Origin: Candidatus Competibacteraceae bacterium
GTDB lineage: Bacteria > Pseudomonadota > Gammaproteobacteria > Competibacterales > Competibacteraceae
Direction of reading: 5' to 3'
DNA: 5,315 nucleotides
Assembly: GCA_003527885.1 (NCBI GenBank)
Contig: DPWB01000112.1
Location: forward strand, 1 to 5,315
Shown: piece by piece, positions 1 to 5,315 of the stretch
Layout: each line of letters begins with the position of its first letter
How positions within the stretch are numbered: position 1 is the stretch's first letter
Translations under genes and position numbers: made by a program
Notes under the pieces: model-generated
What the model was told of the DNA's origin: nothing
Database searches by the model: none
Seen by the model: the letters and a program-made list of their open reading frames with translations, nothing else

Positions 1-170
1 CCGATCATCAGGATGTTCTTGGGGGTGATTTCGTTACGCAGATCGGGATTCACCCGCATCCGCCGCCAGCGGTTGCGTAAGGCGATGGCCACCGCGCGCT
101 TGGCCGCATCCTGGCCGATGATGTGCTTGTCCAATTCCTGGGCGATTTCTCGGGGGGTCATCTCCGACAT
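1..170 (-). CDS. hslU: HslU, ATPase/unfoldase subunit of the HslVU protease (N-terminal part only)
   Basis: Only the first 56 codons are visible; the gene continues beyond position 1. The translation begins [20 protein letters not shown], continues through an RNRWRRM motif and ends in TPKNILMIG, just before the expected Walker A loop. This is the characteristic HslU (ClpY) N-terminus, and the DKHIIGQ and NRWRR motifs are diagnostic. HslU is a cytoplasmic AAA+ hexamer that unfolds substrates and feeds them into the HslV chamber. It lies 66 bases downstream of hslV on the same strand, the usual operon order. The chosen ATG (168-170) matches the family start, although no convincing Shine-Dalgarno sequence precedes it. 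An in-frame ATG three codons later (159-161) is a less likely alternative. The family assignment is very secure; nothing can be said about the missing Walker B, sensor or intermediate domains. Confidence 0.96.
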   Translation of the reverse strand, partial: MSEMTPREIAQELDKHIIGQDAAKRAVAIALRNRWRRMRVNPDLRNEITPKNILMI

Positions 171-236
171 AATGCGGCTACCGTCTTGGGAAAAAGCGAA
201 AACGGGACGGCGGAGGCATCCGTCGCGAGGATCGGA
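171..236 (-). other. hslV-hslU intercistronic spacer with small hairpin
   Basis: This 66-base gap contains a 5-bp inverted repeat (206-210 with 220-224, 9-base loop). Read on the minus strand, it is followed by a T-rich stretch (CCGTTTTCGCTTTTT, about 191-205). The form resembles a weak attenuator or an mRNA-stability hairpin between hslV and hslU. The stem is too short to call a terminator, and hslU must normally be read through from hslV unless it has its own promoter. Confidence 0.3.
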
Positions 237-779
237 TCACGGGTCCGCCAATTCTTCAAAGGTCAGATTCTCGTTGGTGTATATGCAGATGCCGGCGGCG
301 ATTTTCAAGGCCTGCTCGACGATGGTCCGCGCGTCGAGTTCGGTATGCTCCAGCAACGCCTGGGCGGCGGCCTGCGCGTAGCTGCCGCCGGAACCGATCG
401 CCGCCAGCTCGCGTTCCGGCTCGATGACATCGCCGTTGCCGGACAAAATGAGGGTCGTACCGAGATCGGCGACGATCAGCAAGGCTTCCAAGCGGCGCAA
501 CATGCGGTCGGTGCGCCAGTCCTTCGCCATTTCCACGGCGGCGCGGGTCAGGTTGCCACCGTGCTTCTCCAGCTTGCCTTCAAAGCGCTCGAACAGGGTG
601 AACGCGTCGGCGGTGCCGCCCGCGAAACCGGCGATCACCTTGTTCTGGTACAAACGCCGCACCTTGCGGGCGTTGCCTTTCATCACGGTATTGCCCAGCG
701 TCACCTGGCCGTCGCCGCCGATGACGACCCGGCCGTTGCGGCGCACGGTCAATACCGTGGTGCCATGCATGGATTCCAT
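237..779 (-). CDS. hslV: HslV, threonine peptidase subunit of the HslVU protease
   Basis: The protein is 180 residues and matches HslV (ClpQ), the cytoplasmic double-hexamer protease related to proteasome beta subunits. It degrades substrates unfolded by HslU. Removing the first six residues (MESMHG) gives a mature N-terminus [10 protein letters not shown]. In mature numbering the catalytic Thr1, Asp17, Lys33, Gly45 (within GFAGGTADA), Ser124 and Gly125 are all present. The [11 protein letters not shown] and GNGDV motifs are typical. The ATG at 777-779 was chosen because AAGAGG (787-792) lies seven bases upstream and the family begins close to the catalytic Thr. An in-frame opening extends upstream to 854 but its residues do not resemble HslV. 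An internal ATG at 768-770 would leave only MHG before Thr1. hslU follows, so the two form an operon. Many enterobacterial HslV proteins begin MTT; this one carries a short propeptide that must be removed after Gly6, as in several other lineages. Confidence 0.97.
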   Translation of the reverse strand: MESMHGTTVLTVRRNGRVVIGGDGQVTLGNTVMKGNARKVRRLYQNKVIAGFAGGTADAFTLFERFEGKLEKHGGNLTRAAVEMAKDWRTDRMLRRLEALLIVADLGTTLILSGNGDVIEPERELAAIGSGGSYAQAAAQALLEHTELDARTIVEQALKIAAGICIYTNENLTFEELADP

Positions 780-786
780 AGAGAGG

Positions 787-792
787 CCTCTT
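787..792 (-). promoter_or_regulatory. Ribosome binding site of hslV
   Basis: AAGAGG on the minus strand lies seven bases before the ATG at 777-779. It fixes the hslV start there and not at the upstream in-frame openings. It lies in a perfect 10-base palindrome (AGAGGCCTCT, 782-791). Confidence 0.65.
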
Positions 793-803
793 TGTTGCGG
801 GGG

Positions 804-835
804 ATTGTACACGATACCGCGTCCGGGATTCCCGG
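804..835 (-). promoter_or_regulatory. Possible hslVU promoter region with small palindrome
   Basis: TACAAT at 804-809 (minus strand) fits a sigma-70 -10 box and would put the transcript start about 15-20 bases before the hslV ATG. The expected -35 position (827-832, GGAATC) is poor. It coincides with a near-perfect palindrome, CCGGGATTCCCGG (823-835, 6-bp arms around one base), which could be an activator or repressor site. No recognisable heat-shock (sigma-32) promoter was seen, although hslVU is sigma-32-dependent in E. coli. Confidence 0.35.
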
Positions 836-859
836 CCGACTTCCTGGGAGCCATTTTTC

Positions 860-899
860 AAAAAGAAGCCCCGGTTACAAGGGGGAATGGAACCGGGGC
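860..899 (-). terminator. Rho-independent terminator downstream of rimO
   Basis: A perfect 9-bp G+C-rich inverted repeat (868-876 with 891-899, 14-base loop) is followed on the minus strand by TTCTTTTT (867-860). This is a classic intrinsic terminator for leftward transcription. It ends the rimO transcript, or a small RNA encoded after rimO, and separates it from hslVU. In the plus direction there is no T-run after the stem. Confidence 0.85.
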
Positions 900-1059
900 G
901 AATAAGTGGTCCGGTCTAGCTGACCGGACTAGCCCGCTCAGGGAGGGAAGCGGACAGGCGTAAGGGCTTACGCTTATCTTCTAAGATGGGGGCGACCGCA
1001 AAAAGTTCAATGGGTCTCGACGCGCTCGTTGGCCTGTTACCAACAGTTCGCTGGTCGCC
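868..1059 (-). ncRNA. Candidate structured RNA or structured rimO 3' UTR
   Basis: There is no protein-coding signal in this stretch between the rimO stop and the hslV upstream region, but it is dense in inverted repeats. In minus-strand order they are: a 7-bp long-range stem (1053-1059 with 991-997) enclosing a 5-bp hairpin (1034-1038 with 1042-1046); a 6-bp hairpin with a tetraloop (958-963 with 968-973); a 5-bp hairpin with a C/T-rich loop (934-938 with 949-953); an 8-bp hairpin with a 5-base loop (909-916 with 922-929); and the intrinsic terminator. A series of stems ending in a good terminator is the layout expected of a small RNA of about 190-210 nucleotides. No known family (6S, tmRNA, RNase P, SRP) was recognised. 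An AT-rich hexamer TTATAT (1083-1088) inside the rimO 3' end could be a -10 box, but no -35 box supports it. The region may simply be rimO 3' UTR; short stems arise easily in G+C-rich DNA. Confidence 0.33.
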
Positions 1060-1067
1060 TAAGGCCG

Positions 1068-2384
1068 TCACAGCGGTTCCGCATATAAGTCGTGTTCGTC
1101 CGTATCCACGATCCGCACGTCGACAAATTCGCCGGCCGCAAACGCCCCGCCTCGCTCGATGGCGACCACGCCGTCGACCTCTGGCGCATCGGCGGCGGAG
1201 CGGGCGATAGCCGTCCCCCCGGTATCGATGGCGTCCACCAGCACCGTGACCGTCCGGCCGATCTTGCGGCGCAGGCGCGCGGCGCTGATGGTCGCTTGCA
1301 GTTCCATCAGTCGCGCCCGCCGTTCCTGCCTGATCTCCTCGGGAACGGGATCGGCCAACCGGTTGGCGGCGGCGCCCGCCACCGGCGAGTAGCTAAAGCA
1401 ACCGACCCGATCCAGTTCGGCTTCGGCCAGAAAAGCCAACAAGCGCTCGAAATCCGCCGCCGTCTCGCCCGGAAAGCCGACGATGAAGGTGCTGCGCAAG
1501 GTGAGATCGGGACAGCGCTCCCGCCAGCGGCGAATCCGTTCCAGCGTGTTGCCGGTATTGGCCGGCCGCTTCATGGCTTTCAGAATGGGCGGGCTGGCGT
1601 GCTGGAGCGGCACGTCCAGATAAGGCAACAGCTTGCCCTCCGCCATCAACGGGATCAACTCATCGACATGGGGATACGGGTAGACGTAATGCAACCGCAC
1701 CCACACGCCCAGTTCGCCGAGCGCCGCCGCCAGCGGCGTCAGGTGGGTCTTGAGCGGCCGACCGTTCCAAAAACCGGTGCGATAGCGCACATCCGCCCCA
1801 TAGGCGCCGGTATCTTGAGAAACGATCAGCAATTCCTTGACGCCGGCCCGCGCCAGAGTTTCCGCCTCCCGCAACACGTCGCCGACCGGTCGGCTGACCA
1901 AATCGCCGCGCAGTTGCGGGATGATGCAGAAGCTACAGCGGTGGTTGCAGCCTTCGGAAATCTTGAGATAAGCGTAGTGGCGCGGCGTGAGCTTGATCCC
2001 CTGCGGCGGCAGCAAATCCAGGAAGGGATCATGCGGCCGGGGCAGATGGGTGTGAACCGCCGCCAACACTTCCTGGCAGGCGTGCGGCCCGGTGACCGCC
2101 AGTACGCTGGGGTGCAGATCGCGCACCACGCTGCCCTTCGCCCCCAAGCAACCGGTGACAATGACCTTGCCGTTCTCGGCCAGCGCCTCGCCGATGGCAT
2201 CCAGCGATTCGGTCACCGCCGCGTCGATGAAACCGCAGGTGTTAACCACCACCAAATCCGCCGCCGCGTAAGTCGGCGCTACCCCGTAACCCTCGGCCCG
2301 CAACTGGGTGAGGATTTGCTCGGAGTCCACCAACGCCTTCGGACAACCGAGGCTGACAAAACCGATCTTGGGTTCCTGCTTCAT
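1068..2384 (-). CDS. rimO: RimO, ribosomal protein S12 methylthiotransferase
   Basis: The 438-residue protein matches RimO along its length (E. coli 441). RimO is a radical-SAM enzyme that adds a methylthio group to the conserved Asp of ribosomal protein S12 (Asp89 in E. coli numbering). The N-terminal MTTase domain has Cys14 ([12 protein letters not shown]), Cys50 (NTCGFID) and Cys79 (TGCLGAK) for the auxiliary 4Fe-4S cluster. The radical-SAM domain has CNHRCSFC (Cys146, Cys150, Cys153) for the SAM-binding cluster. [10 protein letters not shown], the PLQHASP stretch and [11 protein letters not shown] follow. The C-terminal region from about residue 372 is the substrate-binding TRAM domain and ends in EHDLYAEPL. 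The DAPEVDG motif and the S12-type sequence separate it from the tRNA enzyme MiaB. The ATG at 2382-2384 is preferred over a TTG one codon upstream because AAGG (2389-2392) lies four bases before it and RimO proteins commonly begin just before [12 protein letters not shown]. It is transcribed alone, divergent from rpmE2, and ends at the structured region and terminator. Confidence 0.97.
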   Translation of the reverse strand: MKQEPKIGFVSLGCPKALVDSEQILTQLRAEGYGVAPTYAAADLVVVNTCGFIDAAVTESLDAIGEALAENGKVIVTGCLGAKGSVVRDLHPSVLAVTGPHACQEVLAAVHTHLPRPHDPFLDLLPPQGIKLTPRHYAYLKISEGCNHRCSFCIIPQLRGDLVSRPVGDVLREAETLARAGVKELLIVSQDTGAYGADVRYRTGFWNGRPLKTHLTPLAAALGELGVWVRLHYVYPYPHVDELIPLMAEGKLLPYLDVPLQHASPPILKAMKRPANTGNTLERIRRWRERCPDLTLRSTFIVGFPGETAADFERLLAFLAEAELDRVGCFSYSPVAGAAANRLADPVPEEIRQERRARLMELQATISAARLRRKIGRTVTVLVDAIDTGGTAIARSAADAPEVDGVVAIERGGAFAAGEFVDVRIVDTDEHDLYAEPL

Positions 2385-2465
2385 CAAACCTTACCCACCC
2401 CGCCCATCGCAAAAAATCCAGCGCCGGACCCCGAAGCGACGGGCGCGAACCCATCGAAACGTTGC

Positions 2466-2495
2466 TTGCGAGCCAGCCCGTAAAATCGGTATATT
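2466..2495 (+). promoter_or_regulatory. Probable rpmE2 promoter
   Basis: TTGCGA (2466-2471) and TATATT (2490-2495) are separated by 18 bases and match sigma-70 -35 and -10 elements at four and five of six positions. The transcript would start near 2502, giving a leader of about 85 bases. The -10 box lies in the only AT-rich island of the divergent region. On the other strand the same island offers TAATAT (2491-2496) as a possible -10 for rimO, so the two promoters may overlap. Confidence 0.5.
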
Positions 2496-2500
2496 ACGTG
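2487..2500. promoter_or_regulatory. Weak Zur-like operator candidate
   Basis: The island around GTATATTAC (2489-2497) is an imperfect inverted repeat (GTA, three bases, TAC) and overlaps the candidate -10 box. Genes for zinc-free L31 paralogs are repressed by the zinc sensor Zur in many bacteria, with sites at this position. The match to the usual gammaproteobacterial Zur box (GTTATA-type arms) is poor, so this is only a suggestion. Confidence 0.18.
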
Positions 2501-2524
2501 GTTTAGCAGCTCACCAGATATCAT

Positions 2525-2553
2525 CCCGCGCGCGGCGAGCGGCGCGTCACGGG
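2525..2553 (+). other. Hairpin in the rpmE2 5' leader
   Basis: A G+C-rich hairpin lies 35 bases before the rpmE2 ATG. CCCG (2525-2528) pairs with CGGG (2550-2553). After a three-base bulge (2547-2549), CGCGC (2529-2533) pairs with GCGCG (2542-2546) around an 8-base loop. Ribosomal-protein leaders for L31 that bind their own product are described in several bacterial groups, including Gammaproteobacteria. I cannot match this one to a specific family. Confidence 0.35.
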
Positions 2554-2571
2554 CAAGCAAACAGCAGCATT

Positions 2572-2578
2572 GGGAAGG
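2572..2578 (+). promoter_or_regulatory. Ribosome binding site of rpmE2
   Basis: GGGAAGG lies ten bases before the ATG at 2589. The spacing is slightly long but this is the only purine-rich site. No other start codon gives a plausible L31 N-terminus. Confidence 0.55.
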
Positions 2579-2588
2579 TTCGGCAGCC

Positions 2589-2834
2589 ATGAAGAAAGGC
2601 ATTCATCCCGAGTATCGCGAAGTCGTGTTCCAGGACATTTCGACCGATTTCGCGTTCCTCACGCGCTCCACCATCAGCACCCGAGATAAAATCAAATGGA
2701 CGGATGGCAAGGAGTATCCCCTGGTCAAGGTGGAGGTTTCCAGCCACTCCCATCCCTTCTATACCGGCAAGCAGAAAATCGTCGATACCGCGGGCCGGGT
2801 GGACCGCTTCCGCCGAAAATACGGCCTGAGCTGA
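2589..2834 (+). CDS. rpmE2: Ribosomal protein L31, type B (zinc-independent)
   Basis: This 81-residue protein begins [20 protein letters not shown] and continues with the [13 protein letters not shown] and GRVDRF-RKYG motifs of L31 type B (YkgM in E. coli, about 87 residues). It contains no cysteine, so it lacks the CxxC zinc site of type A L31. It belongs to the cysteine-free class that can replace the zinc-binding paralog in the 50S subunit at the central bridge with 30S. In some lineages it is the only L31; whether a second copy exists elsewhere cannot be seen here. It is the only plus-strand gene in the window, divergent from rimO and convergent with the protease gene. The gene appears intact from ATG to TGA. 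Regulation is probably through the promoter at 2466-2495 and possibly the leader hairpin. Confidence 0.96.
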   Translation: MKKGIHPEYREVVFQDISTDFAFLTRSTISTRDKIKWTDGKEYPLVKVEVSSHSHPFYTGKQKIVDTAGRVDRFRRKYGLS

Positions 2835-2927
2835 AGGTCGGGTCGTCATCCCGCGCCTGCCATCGCCCGCTCGCGCATTGTTTGGCCAGCGCCAACCCGG
2901 CGCACCCTGTCGCTCCACCAACGGCGC
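2835..2927. other. Convergent intergenic spacer
   Basis: This spacer lies between the ends of rpmE2 and the protease gene. It holds two competing 5-bp hairpins (2882-2886 with 2891-2895; 2889-2893 with 2899-2903) but no T-run in either direction, so no canonical terminator is called. Nothing coding was seen. Confidence 0.5.
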
Positions 2928-3713
2928 TTACTTGCCGGGCGCGCCGGCTCGCTTGAGCAGCTCCTGGGCATACCGAATGGGAATGGCGTAGCTGATACCG
3001 CTCGGCCTATCCAAGACGGCTTCCTTACTCTGCTGGACAAAAACTTTATTGATCACCCCGATCACCGATCCGTTGGCCGGCTCGTACAGCGGGCTGCCGC
3101 TGTTACCGGGATAGGCGGTGGCATCCAGCTGAAAAACCTCATAAGGTTCTTGTCGCAAGCGCTTGAGGGTGGCGCCGTCCAACTGCGCCGCTTCCCCGGC
3201 CGGTATGGCGATCGGACTGATGGCGGCGATAATCCCGGTGTGGGTCACCGGAAACAGGCCCAGCACGACGCCGAGCGGAAAGCCGGTAAACGCGACCTCT
3301 TGACCCTCGCGCACCGGTTTCGACCCGCCCAGGCGCAACGGCGGCAGCGGGGCGCCCTCGAATTTCAGCAGCGCCAAGTCGTGAACCGGATCGATGGCCA
3401 CCTTGCTGGCCGGCCGGGACTCGATCTGTTTGCCGCGACCGATAAAAATGGCCAGCGTCTCCTTGCCTTGGGGGTCGAGCAAATCCGGCAAGCCGTGGGC
3501 GTTGGTGATGACATGGCTCCCCTGCGCCACCACGAAACCGGTCGCCAAAAACTGCGCAGAGGGCTGTCGGGCCGGTTGCACCGTGCCAACCGCCACAACG
3601 CCGGTCTTGATCTTCGCCACGGTATCGGCCAGATTGGCCGCCCGAACCGCCAGCGGAAGCACCACCAACACGGCCGCAACAGCGCGCGCGCGCCAACCGC
3701 AAGCAAGCTGCAT
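2928..3713 (-). CDS. Secreted trypsin-like serine protease (S1C/HtrA-type fold, no PDZ domain)
   Basis: The 261-residue protein begins with a signal peptide: a basic stretch (GWRAR), a hydrophobic core (AVAAVLVVLPLAV) and a likely signal peptidase I site VRA/AN after residue 25. It is therefore probably periplasmic. The mature part is a chymotrypsin-fold peptidase resembling the DegP/HtrA catalytic domain. The triad is His73 (TNAHG), Asp112 (HDLALLK) and Ser205 (YPGNSGSPL), with a TGF motif near the N-terminus. The protein ends soon after ISYAIPIRYAQELLKR, where HtrA proteins would continue into PDZ domains, so it is a stand-alone protease domain. Its substrate is unknown. The start at 3711-3713 is preferred because GAGGG (3726-3730) lies 12 bases upstream. 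An ATG at 3723-3725 would add four residues (MTSE) but abuts that GAGGG with no spacing. The frame is open further upstream inside greA, which is not credible. It follows greA within 20-31 bases and is probably co-transcribed. Confidence 0.9.
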   Translation of the reverse strand: MQLACGWRARAVAAVLVVLPLAVRAANLADTVAKIKTGVVAVGTVQPARQPSAQFLATGFVVAQGSHVITNAHGLPDLLDPQGKETLAIFIGRGKQIESRPASKVAIDPVHDLALLKFEGAPLPPLRLGGSKPVREGQEVAFTGFPLGVVLGLFPVTHTGIIAAISPIAIPAGEAAQLDGATLKRLRQEPYEVFQLDATAYPGNSGSPLYEPANGSVIGVINKVFVQQSKEAVLDRPSGISYAIPIRYAQELLKRAGAPGK

Positions 3714-3725
3714 TTCGCTGGTCAT

Positions 3726-3730
3726 CCCTC
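3726..3730 (-). promoter_or_regulatory. Ribosome binding site of the protease gene
   Basis: GAGGG in the greA-protease gap is the only Shine-Dalgarno-like sequence. It touches the ATG at 3723-3725 directly and is 12 bases from the ATG at 3711-3713, so it favours the latter despite the long spacing. Confidence 0.45.
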
Positions 3731-3744
3731 GTTGAAAACGGCGG

Positions 3745-4224
3745 TTAGCGATACTGGGCGTCGACGATCTCATAACTTTTGAGACCACCGGGCGTCTGGA
3801 CGTCAACCACATCGCCAACCCGTTTGCCGATCAACGCGCGGGCGATGGGCGAGCCGAAAGAAATCTTGCCGTCCTTGATATCGGCTTCGTCCTCACCGAC
3901 GATCTGGTAGCGCCTTTCTTCCCCGCTGTCCTCATCGGTCAGCACCACGGTCGAGCCGAACACCACTTTATCCGATGGCGCCAAGGTGGTGACGTCGATG
4001 ATCTGGGCGTTGGCCAGCTTGGCTTCGATGTCGGCGATGCGGCCTTCCGTGAAACTCTGCTGCTCGCGGGCGGCGTGATATTCGGCGTTTTCCTTTAAAT
4101 CGCCGTGGCTGCGCGCCTCGGCGATGGCGGCGGTGATCCGCGGTCGCGCCACGGCCTTCAGCTCATGCAGTTCCGCGCGCAGGCGGGCGGCCCCGGAGGC
4201 GGTCATCGGTACTCTAGTCGTCAT
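3745..4224 (-). CDS. greA: GreA, transcript cleavage / elongation factor
   Basis: This 159-residue protein is a full-length GreA (E. coli 158). GreA enters the secondary channel of stalled RNA polymerase and stimulates cleavage of the backtracked transcript. The N-terminal coiled coil (about residues 10-75) carries the tip motif [16 protein letters not shown] with catalytic acidic residues Asp42 and Glu45. The C-terminal FKBP-like domain includes [30 protein letters not shown] and [10 protein letters not shown]. The first ATG is supported by GGGA about nine bases upstream and by the family length; it overlaps the carB stop by four bases (ATGA, 4221-4224), implying translational coupling. carB followed by greA is common in Gammaproteobacteria, where yhbY/ftsJ may follow; here a protease gene follows. 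Confidence 0.97.
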   Translation of the reverse strand: MTTRVPMTASGAARLRAELHELKAVARPRITAAIAEARSHGDLKENAEYHAAREQQSFTEGRIADIEAKLANAQIIDVTTLAPSDKVVFGSTVVLTDEDSGEERRYQIVGEDEADIKDGKISFGSPIARALIGKRVGDVVDVQTPGGLKSYEIVDAQYR

Positions 4225-5315
4225 GCGTGCAATTCCCGGTGCAAATCCTGAAGGCAGCTTACGCTTTCGTTATCGATTTCGCGTAGGGCCTGACAGGTCG
4301 CGCGCGCGGCGGCGATGGTGGTGGTATAGCTGATCTTGCGCATCAACGCTTCGCGGCGAATGGAAAAAGAATCAGCGATGGCCTGTTTGCCCTCGGTGGT
4401 ATTGACGATCAACTGAACCTGCTCGTTCTTGATCATATCCACGATGTGCGGCCGCCCCTCGGCGACCTTCTGGACGGTCTCGCAGCGCAGGCCACCCGCC
4501 CGCAAGGCAGCGGCCGTCCCCTTGGTGGCGACCAAGGCAAAACCGAGGCGCTCCAACTCGCGGGCCACCTCCACCGCCTTCGGCTTGTCGGCATCGCGCA
4601 CGCTGATGAAGGCGCGCCCGCCGCGAGGCAACTGGTCGCCCGCGCCAAGTTGCGCCTTGGCGAAGGCCTCGCCGAAGCTGCGCCCCACGCCCATGACCTC
4701 GCCGGTGGATTTCATTTCCGGTCCCAGCAAAGGATCGACGCCGGGGAATTTGACGAAGGGGAACACCGCTTCCTTCACGGAATAATAGGCGGGAATCACT
4801 TCGCCCGATACCTGTTGCTCGGCCAAGCTTTTACCGACCATGCAGCGAGCGGCGATCTTGGCCAGCGGTCGGCCGGTGGCTTTGGACACGTAAGGCACGG
4901 TGCGGGAGGCGCGCGGGTTGACTTCCAAGACGTAAACAGCCTCGCCCTGGATGGCGAACTGGGTGTTCATCAAGCCGATCACACCCAATTCCAGCGCCAT
5001 CGCTCGCACCTGTTCGCGTAACCGGTCCTGCACGGCGGGGCTCAATGAAAAGGGCGGCAACGAACAGGCGGAATCGCCGGAATGCACCCCGGCCTCCTCG
5101 ATGTGCTCCATGATGCCGCCGATGACGACCTCGCGGCCGTCGCTGAGGGCGTCGACATCCACCTCGACCGCATCGTTGAGAAAGCGGTCCAGCAACACCG
5201 GCGAGTCGTTGGAAACCTGCACCGCTTCCCGCATGTAGCGCAGCAAATCTTCTTCGGCGTGAACGATTTCCATGGCGCGACCGCCCAGCACGTAGGACGG
5301 CCGCACCACCAGCGG
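4221..5315 (-). CDS. carB: CarB, carbamoyl-phosphate synthase large subunit (C-terminal third)
   Basis: The last 364 residues are visible; the gene starts beyond position 5315. The frame is open to the right edge (first full codons encode [18 protein letters not shown]), so the GTG at 5307-5309 is an internal Val and not a start. The fragment contains most of the second ATP-grasp (carbamoyl-phosphate forming) unit: [20 protein letters not shown], the metal-binding ExN in [12 protein letters not shown], and [17 protein letters not shown]. From about residue 237 it continues into the MGS-like allosteric domain, with [19 protein letters not shown] and [10 protein letters not shown]. In E. coli the equivalents of these motifs bind UMP (inhibitor) and IMP (activator), and ornithine acts at the neighbouring domain boundary. 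The enzyme makes carbamoyl phosphate from glutamine, bicarbonate and two ATP for pyrimidine and arginine synthesis, with CarA as glutaminase. The stop overlaps the greA start. Confidence 0.97.
   Translation of the reverse strand, partial: PLVVRPSYVLGGRAMEIVHAEEDLLRYMREAVQVSNDSPVLLDRFLNDAVEVDVDALSDGREVVIGGIMEHIEEAGVHSGDSACSLPPFSLSPAVQDRLREQVRAMALELGVIGLMNTQFAIQGEAVYVLEVNPRASRTVPYVSKATGRPLAKIAARCMVGKSLAEQQVSGEVIPAYYSVKEAVFPFVKFPGVDPLLGPEMKSTGEVMGVGRSFGEAFAKAQLGAGDQLPRGGRAFISVRDADKPKAVEVARELERLGFALVATKGTAAALRAGGLRCETVQKVAEGRPHIVDMIKNEQVQLIVNTTEGKQAIADSFSIRREALMRKISYTTTIAAARATCQALREIDNESVSCLQDLHRELHA

Noticed and set aside
875..883. CCCTTGTAA on the minus strand as a sigma-32 -35 box for hslVU
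   Set aside because: It lies in the terminator loop and no CCCCAT-type -10 box occurs at the right distance.
123..905. Plus-strand open frame (260 codons) opposite hslV
   Set aside because: It covers the hslV coding strand, the spacer and the terminator, and its product resembles no known protein; it is an artefact of high G+C content.
909..929. 8-bp hairpin as a second terminator
   Set aside because: It has no T-run after the stem on either strand, only TTATT on the minus strand; it is better treated as part of the structured region.
917..940. Minus-strand AGCGGGCTAGTCCGGTCAGC resembles a stretch of E. coli 6S RNA
   Set aside because: The similarity is short. The long rod structure and the 3' half of 6S RNA are absent, because the terminator follows only about 40 bases downstream. 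Treated as coincidence.
2385..2387. TTG one codon upstream as the start of rimO
   Set aside because: An ATG follows immediately with an SD at usable spacing and fits the family N-terminus.
1092..2483. Long plus-strand open frame (463 codons) opposite rimO
   Set aside because: It is the antisense shadow of a fully conserved RimO; its translation is Arg/Gln/His-rich, with no recognisable domain.
3714..3818. N-terminal extension of the protease into greA
   Set aside because: The added residues are basic, overlap conserved greA coding sequence and would bury the signal peptide. The frame is open only by chance.
5307..5309. GTG as the start of a short carB-like gene
   Set aside because: The reading frame and CarB similarity continue upstream to the window edge, so it is an internal valine codon.

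Overview
The window is a stretch of ordinary bacterial chromosome of high G+C content, almost certainly from a gammaproteobacterium. The RimO, GreA, HslV and CarB proteins read as close relatives of their Escherichia coli and Pseudomonas counterparts, and the carB-greA junction is a known gammaproteobacterial arrangement. The exact genus cannot be fixed from the sequence. A purple-sulfur/Competibacter-like lineage is a guess only.

Layout from left to right. Positions 1-779 hold the hslV-hslU operon on the minus strand (ATP-dependent HslVU protease); hslU runs off the left edge. Positions 780-1067 are a 288-base non-coding gap with the hslV upstream region, a strong Rho-independent terminator and a run of inverted repeats that may be a structured RNA. 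Positions 1068-2384 are rimO, on the minus strand. Positions 2385-2588 are a divergent intergenic region with an AT-rich promoter island. Positions 2589-2834 are rpmE2 (cysteine-free, zinc-independent ribosomal protein L31), the only plus-strand gene. Positions 2835-2927 are a short convergent spacer. Positions 2928-5315 are a minus-strand cluster read in the order carB (3' part only), greA, then a secreted trypsin-like serine protease without a PDZ domain.

Functionally these are housekeeping genes: pyrimidine/arginine precursor synthesis (CarB), rescue of stalled RNA polymerase (GreA), ribosome composition and modification (L31, RimO), and protein quality control (HslVU and the exported protease). 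carB and greA overlap by four bases and the protease follows greA closely, so the three are probably co-transcribed. rimO and rpmE2 are divergent and share one promoter region.

I found no mobile element, CRISPR array, tRNA, rRNA or defence system. The most interesting material is non-coding: the inverted-repeat-rich region downstream of rimO (868-1059), and the rpmE2 leader with a hairpin and a possible metal-responsive operator. Other points are the N-terminal extension before the catalytic threonine of HslV and the protease gene directly after greA.
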